A program made the translations under genes and the position numbers. From the NCBI GenBank assembly GCA_021031095.1, contig JAGFVP010000111.1, positions 1-64,000 on the forward strand: a DNA stretch of 64,000 nucleotides, written 5' to 3'. This document shows positions 52,813-63,708 of the stretch, in pieces. Every line of letters starts with the position of its first letter. Position 1 is the first letter of the stretch. Under the pieces are notes generated by a model. The model was not told the DNA's origin and did not search any database. It was given only the letters and a program-made list of their open reading frames with translations. Source of the stretch: Bathelium albidoporum. Taxonomy: Eukaryota; Ascomycota; Dothideomycetes; Trypetheliales; Trypetheliaceae.

Positions 52813-55028
52813 ATGGGAGACTTTGATCTCTCAGATGGTTTCATTCCGGCCCTCCACAGACCATCATCTCTTCTGCCCATCGCTCGCCATCGTGAAGCCT
52901 TGCTTTACCTTATTGAAAAATATCCCGTGGTCGTTGTCGTTGGTCAGACGGGCAGTGGCAAAACAACTCAGATTCCCCAGTTTTTAGAGCAGGCAGGATG
53001 GTGCAACGACGGCAAGGTCATTGCTGTGACGCAGGTCGGTAGGTCTCGAATGTCACGCAAATCTGGAGTCAAGTCAGAGCGCTTACACAGCTTAGCCGCG
53101 ACGAGTGGCGGCAACGACAGTTGCTACAAGAGTGGCTGAGGAGATGAGATGCAATTTAGGCCAAGAGGTAGGACATCTACTATCGCTGTTAGTGAACATG
53201 CTTATCATAGTTGCAGGTCGGTTATTCAATTAGGTTTGAAGATGTCACTTCGGCCAAGACTCGGATCAAATTTCTCACAGACGGGCTACTTCTTCGGGAG
53301 GCGCTCGTGGATCCTCTACTGTCAAGATACTCTGTGATTATGGTCGATGAAGCCCATGAGCGATCTCTAAGTTCTGATATCTTGCTTGGAATCCTTCGGA
53401 AAATCCGCAAGAAAAGACCAGACTTAAGAATCATTGTCAGCAGTGCCACTCTACAGGCCGAAGATTTTCTGAATTTCTTCACGGGAAATGCTGCAGAGGA
53501 CGGCAATGGTTCTGTAAATGATGGCAATAAAGGTACTGCACTGGGAGGCGATATTGGCCGGATTATCAGTCTCGAAGGCCGCATGTATCCAGTAGATATT
53601 CACTATCTCGAAGAACCTACAGAGGACTACCTCGAGCGTGCGGTGCAAACGGCACTCGACATACATACCCAAGAAGACAAGGGCGACATTCTAATCTTCA
53701 TGACCGGACGAGAAGAAATCGACAGAGTCATCGAAACGATCACCGACAGAGCTGCCTCTCTCCACCCAACTAGCTCCCAGATCCTCGCCCTCCCCCTCTA
53801 CGCCGGCCTCACCACCGAGCAACAGATGTACGTCTTCGAGCCCGCCCCCGAAAACACGCGCAAAATCATCGTCGCCACCAACATCGCCGAAGCCTCCGTC
53901 ACCATCGACGGCATCGTCTACGTCATCGATTGCGGCTTCGTCAAGCTCCGCGCCTTCAACCCCAACACTGCCATCGAAACCCTCACCGCCGTCCCCGTCT
54001 CCCGCGCCGCCGCCACCCAACGCGCCGGCCGTGCAGGGCGCACTCGCACGGGCAAGTGCTACCGCCTGTACACCGAGGACGCGTACATAAACCGGCTTCC
54101 CGGAAGTCCCGTGCCGGAGATTCAACGCTCCAACCTGGCGCCCGCGATCCTGCAGCTCAAAGCCCTGGGCATCGACAACGTGGCGCGATTTGCGCTGCCG
54201 ACGGCGCCACCTGCGGAGCTCGTGGTGCGGGCGCTGGAGCTGCTGTACGCGCTGGGGGCGCTGGACGCATACGCGAAGCTGACGCGGCCGCTAGGGACGC
54301 GCATGGCGGAGTTGGGCGGGGTGGAACCAATGATGGCCCGAGTATTGCTGGGTGCGGAGGCGTTTGGGTGCATGAGCGAGGTGTTGTCGATTGCGGCGAT
54401 GACGAGCGTGCAGGGTGGGGTGTGGGTGAGGCGGGAGGGCGAGAAGAGGGAAGGGGAAACAGCAAGGAGGAAGTTTGCGGTGGAGGAGGGGGATCATTTG
54501 ACGTTATTGAATGTCTATCAGTCATTTGTAACGAAGGGAAAGAAGGAGGTGAAGTGGTGTCGGGACAACGGATTGAATCATAAGAATCTGGTGCGTGCGG
54601 TCAGCATACGGAGTCAGCTGAAGCGGTACCTCGAGAGGTTTGGGATGAATGTAGAGGAGAGTTTAAGTATGGATGCAGGGCGCATGCGTGTTGGTGGTTT
54701 GGATAAAGCGGAGCAGATTCGGAAGTGTCTGACGGCGGGATACTTTTCGCATGCGGCTAGAATGCAATCGGATGGGACGTTCAAGACGGTGAGTGGCGGG
54801 ACGATATTGCATGCGCATCCCAGCTCGCTGATGTTTGTGAGTGCTCCCTCTTTCGCAAAATCACGTGGAAAATACTAATATGGCACCATATAGAACCGGA
54901 AAGCTGACTGGGTGATATTTCACGAAGTCATGGAAACCGGTTCAAAGACGTTCATAAGGGATATCACGAAGATTGAGAAAGCCTGGCTATTGGAATATGC
55001 GGCTGACTTTTATCAAGTTCGTCAATAG
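52813..55028 (+). CDS. DEAH-box RNA helicase, DHX35 type
   Basis: Spliceosome-associated RNA helicase of 682 aa in four exons: 52813-53034, 53096-53167, 53217-54836, 54894-55028. Motif I GQTGSGKTT at residues 44-52. Splicing gives TQPRRVAATTVATRVAEEM (Ia), then VGYSIRFED and FLTDGLLLREAL. DEAH is at about 142-145, SAT in IIVSSATLQ, motif V ATNIAEASVTIDG and motif VI QRAGRAGRTRTGKCYRLYT. The helicase-associated and OB regions follow (ADWVIFHEVMETGSKTFIRDIT, tail). The body matches DHX35 better than Prp2/16/22/43 in its short N-terminus. Homologs have an extra N-terminal FWKPGT-like segment not found here, so an upstream exon may be missing. Codon use changes abruptly to GC-rich at about 53750-54480 within one exon. 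Confidence 0.92.
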
Positions 55029-55567
55029 AACAGAGTACGAGTACCGTCTATGAATCGTCTGCATCATCAATGTTCTGATCTCGGGGTTATATGCACCGGC
55101 ATGGTCATGCTAGGCATCAAACTTTTCATATCATCAGTGACATGGGAAAAAGAAAGTCGTGATGGCCATCCACGTCCAGTCCCCCTGAACCCGCTCTGGT
55201 TGAATCAGCCATATAATTCACTCCTGCGACTTCTCGTTGAGACTTTTCGCCCCTTCGGCCTTTTTTACACGTCTGATTCTTCCATCCCCGGTTGTTCTTC
55301 TTTAATCCTGGATCCAATGTCTCATTCAATTCTCAATTCACCTTTCTGAGCACTGTAAGCCCCGCTCCATGCTCAGTTCCACCTTGCAATGTTCATAAGT
55401 CTCCTTGCGCACCTGCATTTCTGGCCCGTGTTCCGGACTCCAGAGAGCACATTTGCTATATATAGATGCTGGGTCGACAAGGGCCTAAAGATGTATAAGT
55501 CCGCCAACCAAAATCAGGTCCGGTCAAGTCATGCGGTCTGCGGACTTCCACCAAGACTAAAGCAGCA
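55029..55567. other. Intergenic region between convergent genes
   Basis: 539 bp between the stops of the DEAH helicase (plus) and PITH gene (minus). It should hold both 3' UTRs. No other element was recognised. Confidence 0.55.
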
Positions 55568-56371
55568 TCATGACTGGCGTGAACCAGATCCGGGTCCACC
55601 GCTCAAGCCGGCAGTAGCTCCAATGCCCACGATAGTCTTATGATCACTTGGGTTGGCAGCGGCCTCGTAGAGGAAGGAGATTGGCTCGCGATTGAGCTTG
55701 AGAAAGGTGCCTCGGAGCCCCAAATAACAGACTCGTGTGGTTATTTTCTCCTCTCCCTCATCAGAATCAGATGAATCGTCGTCATCTTCGTCGCCACCGA
55801 AATTGTTCTCGAAGAAGAAGGTGAGACGCTGTACGGCATTGAACAAAGCACGACGGACGAGAATTTGCTGGAGCTGGTCGGTCTGAGCCAGTTCGAATAC
55901 TTGCGTCGGCGCGAGCTCCTTGGCGCTGCTGAAGTCAAGGTTCTCGCGGTTTACGAAGACTTTAAGTGTTCTCGGAGCGGAGAGGCTGGGCGACGTGCGG
56001 ATGAGGATTGTGTGCAGGTTGACTTGACCGGTAAAACTGCAGTCGAGTTAAGCACGAATCAGATATCTCTTCGCGTTTTACAATGCTTCTTTAGGAGTGT
56101 GTCCGACTTACGGCACATGCATGAGAAGCTGCTTGCCCGTGTTGCTTTCGACCTCTGGCTCTGGGTCGAGACGCTGAGCCCAAGTTTTTTTGACTATTGC
56201 CGCACCCGACCGTGGCTGAGCTTCGTTCAGCGTCTCAACGCGATCGAAGTCGATCTGTTCATAGAGGAGATCTTGCAGAGCGGGCTCGAGGTCATCAGAG
56301 TGATCGTGGTCGCTGTGGCCATGGTCATGGTCATGACCGTGCGAATCGCCGTGCCGATGAGCATGAGCCAT
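55568..56371 (-). CDS. PITH domain-containing protein (PITHD1-like)
   Basis: 242 aa in two exons, 56112-56371 and 55568-56036. The PITH fold is the C-terminal domain first seen in thioredoxin-like TXNL1, where it binds the proteasome; stand-alone versions have no settled role. The N-terminus is a His/Asp run (AHAHRHGDSHGHDHDHGHSD), a possible metal-binding tract common in fungal members. Family blocks are SDDLEPALQDLLYEQIDFDRVETLNEA, then P joined to FTGQVNLHTILIRTS and APRTLKVFVNRENLDFS. A Glu/Asp/Ser stretch (DEDDDDSSDSDEGEE) precedes YLGLRGTFLKLNREPISFLYEAAANPSDH. Start ATG 56371; the frame goes on upstream without an ATG. One 75-nt GT-AG intron. Confidence 0.93.
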
Positions 56372-56710
56372 GTTGCAAGCTTCAGAAGAGGAGAGGTGGA
56401 AGTGCAAGTGGAAGTGCAAGGTCCAGATTATATGCAGAAGCTGATAAGCAGCTTGTCATGCCCATGTTCACATGATGGTTGTGAAATCACAGAGGGCTGG
56501 CCGCAACCTCGCGGTGTGACGACCACCAATCGCAGCACTTTCCTACCACGGCGCCCCTCAGATGTATAATTCACGAGCTCAAGCAGGTCTTGATATTCAG
56601 TAGCTCTATAAGATCCAGACACATAATCATATGAGGCTCGTAAGCATCTCATATCCGCTAAACTCCGACGCTCAATGCAAACAAAATCATGCCGTCCTAC
56701 AAGGTACCCT
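56372..56710. promoter_or_regulatory. Intergenic region, VPS20 3' end to PITH gene start
   Basis: 339 bp between two minus-strand genes. It carries the VPS20 3' UTR and the PITH promoter. No distinct site was recognised. Confidence 0.5.
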
Positions 56711-57451
56711 CTATGCAAGCATAGGTTCTTCCTGCTTCCGCGCTGTAGTTCTATTAGAAAACTTCCTGGCATCCGCTTCCGGCAGAGCAGGCAGCCCCTG
56801 ATCAGGTGCATTGGGCAGTTTGCGTCCAGCGAGCTCGATCTCCATTGCTTCCAATTCGTTGTCCACCTCGTCCTCATCGTGGTGAGACAGTTTGCCGCCG
56901 AGCATGTCGCTTATTTCCTTGCCAGGCCCGTTAGCCATAACGCAAACGAAACGCAACGTGTGCATGGCGGCGGCCCTCACTTCTTGATAGGCGCGTGCCT
57001 CTTCACTCTCACCCATAAGCTGCTCTACCTTCTCAACACCCCCCATCTCTCTTTGTATCTCTTTCAGAACGCTCGTACCCTGCTGCAATCCAAACAATAC
57101 ATCTTTCTGCACCAGCGCAAACTCGATGTCGTTCGTAAGGATTTCCAGCTGGGCAAGCGATTTATCGGTATTTGCGAGGAGCGTCTCTTGATACTTTTTC
57201 CTTCGCAAAGCCAGCTTGGCGCGTTCTACATCCTTCTTTCTTAAACACTCGCGCGCGATTTCAGTCTCGCGGTCGGTGAGGGTCCTGATGCGCTTCTGAT
57301 ATTGGTGGAGCTTGTCGCGCTGGTTCTTCATGTCCAGGATCGCCCTGCTCGCCAATATTCTGCATTAGACTGGAAACTTTGATCAGCATTCAGGGTAACT
57401 TTGATACCTATCTTGCGCCGATATTTTGGGAGTGCTCGAAGCGTTTCCCAT
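56711..57451 (-). CDS. VPS20: ESCRT-III subunit Vps20 (CHMP6)
   Basis: Nucleates ESCRT-III (Snf7) polymers on endosomes for intraluminal vesicle budding. 225 aa in two exons, 57408-57451 and 56711-57344. The first exon supplies MGNASSTPKISAQD, with Gly2 in a myristoylation context, and joins in phase to RAILDMKNQRDKLHQYQKRI, the Vps20 signature. The helical core has REMGGVEKVEQLMGESEEA. An acidic C-terminal part (HHDEDEVDNELEAMEIEL) precedes a probable MIM-like ELAGRKLPNAPDQGLPALP region. Without the first exon the frame appears to begin at RAILDM with a non-ATG start. Only 188 bp separate it from the divergent RIX7. Confidence 0.95.
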
Positions 57452-57639
57452 GTTGTATAGATTGGGGACCTCTCCATAGTGGAATGACGTTGGACCGTGG
57501 ATCCGGCACTCCACCACAAACGGTATTGGAGTTCCGAGCTTTGTGGCGGTGTGCCAGGATCCCACGTGTCTTATCGATAACCCTAGAGTCCAAAGCTCCG
57601 ACAGACCTCCAAGCAGCTCAGCCTTCTGGATCACTCACG

Positions 57640-59905
57640 ATGGCTCAAAGACCGTCTTTGCGACAAGGCCTCGATCGCGATATTTATCATGTCATTCGAA
57701 AGTTGCAGGATACTGATGGAGCCCCCCGCAGTCTCACTGTTGGTAATGTCTATGACTCAATTAATCGTTCTAACTCGAGCCTTAAAAGAAAACCCAAAAA
57801 ACTTTTGGAAGATAGCATTGATCGTGTCCTTGGTGTCCTGAAGGCCGAAGACGGAGATCAAGATGAAGACTCTTTTGATGAAGATCTTGGCGATGTGCAA
57901 GGACTAGGTAGAGAGTTAAATGCAAACGAAGCAAATTCCATGAACAAGCTCATTGTCAACTCTTGGGCCTCGATAGCTACTCAAAAGAGTAGCGAAAGCG
58001 GCAAAAGAAGAGATGCCTTCAAGAATGATGAAAAAGCAGATGAGGAACCCCCTAAAAAGAAAAAGAAGAAACCGCAACTCTCAGCCGCCAATGTAGCCCC
58101 TCAAGCCTGCCTTGAAGATCTTGGAGGTGTTGAAAACGTCATCGGTGAACTGAAAAAGCTCCTAGTACTTCCGTTGCTCTGTCCAGAAGAATACGTTGCA
58201 CGAAGACTTCCTATGCCAAGAGGCATTCTCTTACATGGACCTCCTGGATGTGGGAAGACAGCATTGTCACGAGCGTTTGCTGCCAAGGTAGGCGTGCCAT
58301 TCGTCGAGATACTAGGACCTTCCGTAGTCTCGGGCATGTCTGGAGAATCAGAAAAGCAGATACGCGACCATTTCGATGAGGCTGTGAGACAAGCACCCAG
58401 CATCTTGTTTATCGATGAAATTGATACCATTGCCAACAAACGCTCCGAGTCCCAGAGTCAGATGGAGAAACGGATCGTGGCTCAGTTTCTCATCAGTATG
58501 GACAGCTTGGGCAATAGCGAAAAACCAGTCATTGTCCTGGCTGCAACGAATAGACCCGATAGCTTGGATCCTGCGTTGCGGAGAGGAGGCAGATTTGATA
58601 CAGAGATCAACATGGGCGTACCCAATGAACCCATGAGAGAACACATTCTTCGCGCGCAGACACGAGAGATTGAAATGGGCTCTGATGTCAACTTTAGTCG
58701 CCTTGCTAAGATGACTCCCGGATTCGTTGGGGCAGATCTCCGAGATCTTGTGGGCAAGGCTGGAGCCTGGTCTATGGATAGATATCGCGACGCGTTAGAA
58801 CGACAAGCTGCTGAAGCTGAAGGGTCCCCCGAAGATATAGATGTGGATATTGACAGCAACAAAGGCGCCATGCATGGCTCAGAGATGTGTCGTTCCTTGG
58901 ATCGGCTTGTCAGACGCGTTAGGAACAAGAACGCGATGAGACCCGAAGGCTTTGAGCGTAGGGCTATCACGATGGAAGCGTTTCTTTCTGTCTTTCCAAG
59001 TGTCCAGCCTTCATCCAAACGCGAAGGTTTTGCCACCGTCCCAGACACTACATGGGAAGATATTGGTGCATTACAAGAAGTCAGAGAGGAGCTTCAGGCT
59101 GCGATTGTAGATCCAATCAAGAGTCCTGAGAAATATGAGGAAGTTGGGATTGCAGCACCAACGGGTGTCCTACTGTGGGGTCCCCCTGGATGCGGAAAGA
59201 CTCTACTGGCGAAGGCGGTTGCGAATGAGTCCAAGGCAAACTTCATAAGCGTCAAGGGCCCCGAGCTGCTCAACAAGGTCAGACTTACTGTTCATTTAAC
59301 TTCTTTTGACGTTACAAATTACTAATTTTAGACAACAGTATGTTGGAGAGTCTGAACGCGCCGTTCGCCAACTCTTTATTCGCGCCCGTAGCAGCGTTCC
59401 TTGTGTCGTTCTTCTTGATGAAGTCGACTCCCTCATTCCTCGACGCGAGGACGCTTCATCGGAAGCCTCATCCCGCGTAGTAAACACCCTCCTTACCGAA
59501 CTCGATGGCCTAAGCGCAAGAGCAGGCATCTGGGTCATTGCGGCAACGAATCGTCCAGACATCATCGACCCTGCTATGCTCCGGCCCGGACGCCTTGAAA
59601 CGCTACTCTACGTCGGCCTGCCTGGCCCAAGCGAACGCGTGGAGATTTTAAGAGCTTTACTGCGTAAGAAGCCTATCGACGATGGTTTGTCAGACGTGGC
59701 GCGAGACTGCCACGGGTACAGTGGTGCAGACTTGGGAAGTTTGTTGCGCAAAGCAGGCCAGCTTGCGTTGAAACGATGTGCGCTATCAAGAGAGTCGCCA
59801 GTGGTTGAGGAGCAGGATTTCAAGGGTGCAATCGACGTGGTGAGGCCAAGTGTGGCTGATATACGAAGGTATGAGAAACTGAAAGAGACACTCTCTAAAA
59901 TGTAA
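57640..59905 (+). CDS. RIX7: AAA ATPase Rix7 (NVL2-like), 60S ribosome biogenesis
   Basis: Removes Nsa1 from pre-60S particles in the nucleolus. 734 aa in two exons, 57640-59277 and 59339-59905. An N-terminal domain (LRQGLDRDIYHVIRKLQDTD) is followed by an acidic linker and a basic KKKKKKPQL stretch. D1: Walker A GPPGCGKT at about residues 201-208, Walker B SILFIDEID, RRGGRFDTEI. D2: Walker A GPPGCGKT at about 514-521, then GPELLNK joined to YVGESERAVRQLF (the expected D2 pore region), Walker B CVVLLDEVDSL, and ATNRPDIIDPAMLRPGR. The sensor and arginine-finger neighbourhoods are complete. Start ATG 57640 opens MAQRPSLRQGLD; the longer upstream frame has no family similarity and no ATG in that part. 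The protein is slightly shorter than yeast Rix7 (837). Confidence 0.95.
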
Positions 59906-60222
59906 TATAGCATCACCTGTATGTGAACATTTCAGGATCCTCTTCCTGCACATGGCAGCTTTGCTCAACCATAACTTACTTGGTCCCGAAAATGTCCAAT
60001 CTACACTGGTGATTCCCAAGAGTCATCATCCATGGCGCCGAACGGACTTCAAGAGGCAGATATGTCAAAGAGACGGGCATCCAAATATATTCCAAATCCG
60101 GATATGAGACTACTACCCCATGTACGCGTACATCAGTGTCATAACATGGAAGCACGGCCAAAAGAAAGCCAACTGAATAACACAAAAGGAGACGCCGGGG
60201 TATGCCTCCTCTTCCATACCAG
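59906..60222. other. Intergenic region between convergent genes
   Basis: 317 bp between RIX7 (plus) and the small gene on the minus strand, presumably both 3' UTRs. Nothing else was seen. Confidence 0.5.
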
Positions 60223-60672
60223 CTAGCTGAGTACCCGGCAGAGCACAGCACTGCGTGTGGGTCTAGGACCGGACTTGATAAGCCTGAGTTCCTGCTGGTC
60301 TTGCTTTTTTAATCCACCGGTAAGCAACTTCATCCACAAGGCATAATCGTCTTGGGTTTGCATCCATCTACCCATGGGACTCGGATCAGTCTTGTAGGCT
60401 TTTGTAGCGCTCTCATCCTTGGATCCACTTGTCTGCCTGTTGTGGGCGGCGAGGTTCTCCTCCGTCAAACTTTGGGGATCATTTTGTCCGGCCACATGAG
60501 CCGTCTCCGGAGGGTTGGTCAGTTGAAGCCATGACATATCGATTTCGGGTTGGATACGGAGTCTGCCGGAGAAGTTTCAGATAAGACTTCCCACAACATG
60601 CTTGCAAGCTGACTGAACTTGAGGTGCAACTTACTGCAGTAGTAACACGTCATTAAAATAAATACGCGCCAT
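60223..60672 (-). CDS. Small unrecognised two-exon gene
   Basis: I do not recognise the family. 125 aa in two exons, 60635-60672 and 60223-60562, joined across a 72-nt GTAAGT...GGCAG intron. The N-terminus reads MARIYFNDVLLLQ, joined to LRIQPEIDMSWLQLTNPPET. The middle is Ser/Thr/Gln-rich and probably disordered. The C-terminal part PSPMGRWMQTQDDYALWMKLLTGGLKK looks structured, with several Trp and Tyr. The joined phase is exact, the donor is consensus and the spliced frame extends an otherwise bare 104-codon frame by a plausible hydrophobic N-terminus, so I think the gene is real. No signal peptide or known motif is clear. An alternative is that only the second exon codes, from ATG 60537. 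Confidence 0.6.
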
Positions 60673-63600
60673 TTCTTTACCAGTTAAAACGGGTTGCAAA
60701 TATATCAAAAGGAATCCTCGGTAGAGTAGGATTGCTGCAGCGAGAAAGAATGAAGCTGATGCAATCCCGGGCTTTATATGTCTTTTGGAGTCTCAGAGAA
60801 AACCCAGGACCTCAATAACAGGGTTGCTAAGACTGAGAGCTGGCAAACACTGGCACGGCACGGCTGCATGGGGGTAACATACCTGACGAGTCCTTTCCAC
60901 ATCCTAACACGACAACTGCATGGCAATCCAGGCAAAATGAAACTTTGCACCTAAGTTGCATGACTGCCTCTTTACTGACGAGACATGCGGCTCGGCAAAT
61001 TTAGCACGGTCCAAATGTGTACGACATATGACTGCTTCCCTTGGTTATCATTGGGTGGTGTTTAGTATCGGACACGAACCCAATCCTTGTTGTCGTGAAG
61101 GCCGGCTGCAGATCAAATTACGATACATGCATAGGTATCGCCCGTCACAGTAGAATCTTTTAATTACGCAATTCAAGTGGCTACTTACTTATCAAAGAGC
61201 ATTTCCTGACAGGTTTAGTCTGCTCATACATCACACGTCACTGCGTGATCTAGCCCCATGTTCTACGTCTGGGCCGCAGAATGTCTACCTGCTCCACGAA
61301 AGTTGACCTAGCCGTCGTAATCAGATTTCTTGTTCGGTTGGACTTGCCTGCGTCTCTGCAGCACAACAAAGGATGGCATCCCTACCACCATGACACATCG
61401 ACCGATAGTGCTGTCGATCATCAAAATCGGTCTCATATTTTTCACGAATCGAAGACAACCCCGGAGAGAATAGGGCTGGAGGGATGTTTTCTGAATTGCT
61501 GAACAGTGATCCACTTATCGATGCGCATGCTTGGACAGGTAAGACGCTGTTGAGTCATCCAATCAAAATACGCGCCATCAGTCGGTCGGGCCTTGGTAGC
61601 GTAGCGCGGCACAGCGCCCATCTCGGTCTGTCGTCTCCGGCCCGAGGCCTCTGCTTCTGGCCACGCTGATCCGCGTCCTGCCCGGCGCCAAGATTACCTG
61701 CGTGGCGTCAAGGTTACCTGCGTGCCAGAGTTAAGTTAGAGACGGGGTCTGGGGGACGGCCACTTTTGACACTTGGAGCCAAAGACAACCCGCCAATGGC
61801 CCGATCCATCTGTCATGCCGGTGGATCTTTCTTTCTGCGGTACCGAGGGACAAGGCCTTTTTGCGTCGTGTTGCCAACAAAGGGAGAAAACCTGTCGCGC
61901 TCTTTATTCTATTTGCCTCGGCAGCTGGGTCAATATCTCGAGCTGACGTGATAAGGTTGGTTCTATACGAGCCGGCCGCGTTCTCGGAATTTCTCCTTCT
62001 GTCCTCTTGCGATCCGGCAAGAGTTCCATCGTCTCATTTTTCAGTGGTAGGTTAGAAACAGTAGATCGTACTTTGCACAATCAAAGCCCGCGGTTCACAG
62101 GTTCAAGCAGAGAAGATGCCAGGCTGACGCGTTTTCATCCATCAACTTCTTGCAGATGATCACTTCGCAGCACATTGTTCAGGAGTGGCCAGCCTCCATT
62201 AGTATCGTTGCCAATGTGGTAAACCGTAAGTCAGAACGTTGTCAAACTATGAAAAAAAAAAAAAGCCCTAGGATATTCCGGGGACATTCAAGACGGCAGT
62301 CTGTCATTACATTCCGATTTTAGTGGATAGACAAAAAATCAGGACAGTTCTGCACAGTATCCATGCATTATCTGACTCCATAATATTCAGCCTCATAAGG
62401 CGAAACGTTACATGGATCTGCATTTCCGACGATGCGTTCATTTGAAGCAGACATGTTGGATCCTGGTTCACAAGACAAGATCCTGACCGGCGCTAAGATT
62501 GGACTAATCGCAGCCATCAGGTGTCTTCGGCCCGCAGGATCACAGCTCTTATGTTCTACTAGATAGTAGTTTTTGAAGATCTCTGCCCTTTAAGAGGTTG
62601 AATACATATGGTGCTGAGCGTGTGTGGCCAGTAGAACTAAACATTGTGATCTTTTGACGAATCTAGCGAAGACTGTGTGTGAGCTTGGCCTGCAGCCTCA
62701 CACACTCTATCTATCGATGATGATAAAAATGAAGAGTCAGATTAAATCGGGACATTTACTGAGATTCTCGAATGTTAATTTCTAGTCCTTCTGAGAATTT
62801 CTACCATCATACATATTGATATGCATCTTCCCGCGAGTCTGATGTGTAATCCAATCTGATGAAGCAAAGAAGATGGTTTGTGTAGGTTTACGAATGTGGA
62901 ATAGGCTACTTCCTTGTAATTCCTTCCACTCTAAACGAGTCACTTATTCGAAACAGCCACGTTCCGAACAGCAGTGGCAGCAACGATTCCATATCAGAGT
63001 CTTTCTACCTTAAAGCACCAGCAAAGTTCAAATACATGAAGACTCATTACTTGGCTTTTTATTACTATCTACAAAGAAATTGTCTTTGCCAATATCTGTT
63101 TAGACCTACTCTTACCCACCTTAATAAACTTTCGCAAAACATTTTTATAGACGAGGCTGATTATAATGTCTGTTTGATCTCCTCCAAGCTCGAAGTACAA
63201 AACATATCATGCCAAAAAGGCTTCTTGATTGTCTACTTATTAGTTGTAATGGTAGACCAACAGAAACGCTTCCAAAAACTCACTTGGTTAAGACCTCGTT
63301 CAAGTACCGTAGCGAGCTCGACCTAGCGTGTACTTTCGAATGCGTAAGCATATCTAGTTTCTTTGCAGCGTCACTCAGGCCTCAAGCAACGTCGAATCTC
63401 TCCCATTCCGTGTAGTTTTTCGGGATTAGATACTCACGAATAACACGGATAATTCCAATAATGCTGGAGTGATGGGAAAGACAAGGAATAAAGGTACGAA
63501 AAGGAGCGCACCGGAAGCAAATAGGTATTTGTTATGTATTTTCAACACTCTGCGGAATATTCATGTACTACTGAATGAACAGTTTGGAGGGCTTTCCGAC

Positions 63601-63708
63601 CCTGAAGCAGTCCTTCCGTACGCGAATGTATCATGAATTTACCTCTTGCCTTTGAGGGTCACATTGATTTCCAGGATCCTTCACAAACGACAATTCGTCA
63701 CCGACGTG
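60673..63708. other. Gene-poor 3-kb region
   Basis: No gene could be supported in about 3 kb. The part from about 61500 to 62100 has GC-rich patches; from about 62600 to 63250 the sequence is clearly AT-richer. Short frames at 61484, 62154 and 63036 start with ATG and have exon-like ends but no family similarity. It contains an A13 tract (about 62252-62264), one 20-bp-period short repeat at 61689-61724, and presumably the promoter of the small gene on its left. A decayed mobile element is possible but not shown. Confidence 0.45.
61689..61724. repeat. Two-copy 20-bp-period direct repeat
   Basis: CAAGATTACCTGCGTG and CAAGGTTACCTGCGTG occur 20 bp apart with one substitution. Read directly in the sequence, in a region with no gene. 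Confidence 0.75.

Noticed and set aside
53930..54583. 217-codon plus-strand frame overlapping the DEAH helicase in another frame
   Set aside because: Arg/Gly/Ala-rich shadow frame caused by the local GC-rich codon use.
61484..61540. ATG followed by a consensus GTAAG donor, like a first exon (DPLIDAHAW)
   Set aside because: No downstream exon with matching phase or family similarity could be found. The slight likeness to dipeptidase or amidohydrolase starts is too short to use.
62154..62232. Exon-like frame ending at a GTAAGT, preceded by a TTGCAG
   Set aside because: No partner exon and no motif. A single good donor and acceptor occur often by chance.
63036..63326. 96-codon plus-strand frame containing FIDEAD, resembling a helicase DEAD box
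   Set aside because: Only this short string resembles a helicase; the surrounding residues lack motif I or III and the frame soon ends. It could be chance or a fragment of a dead element.
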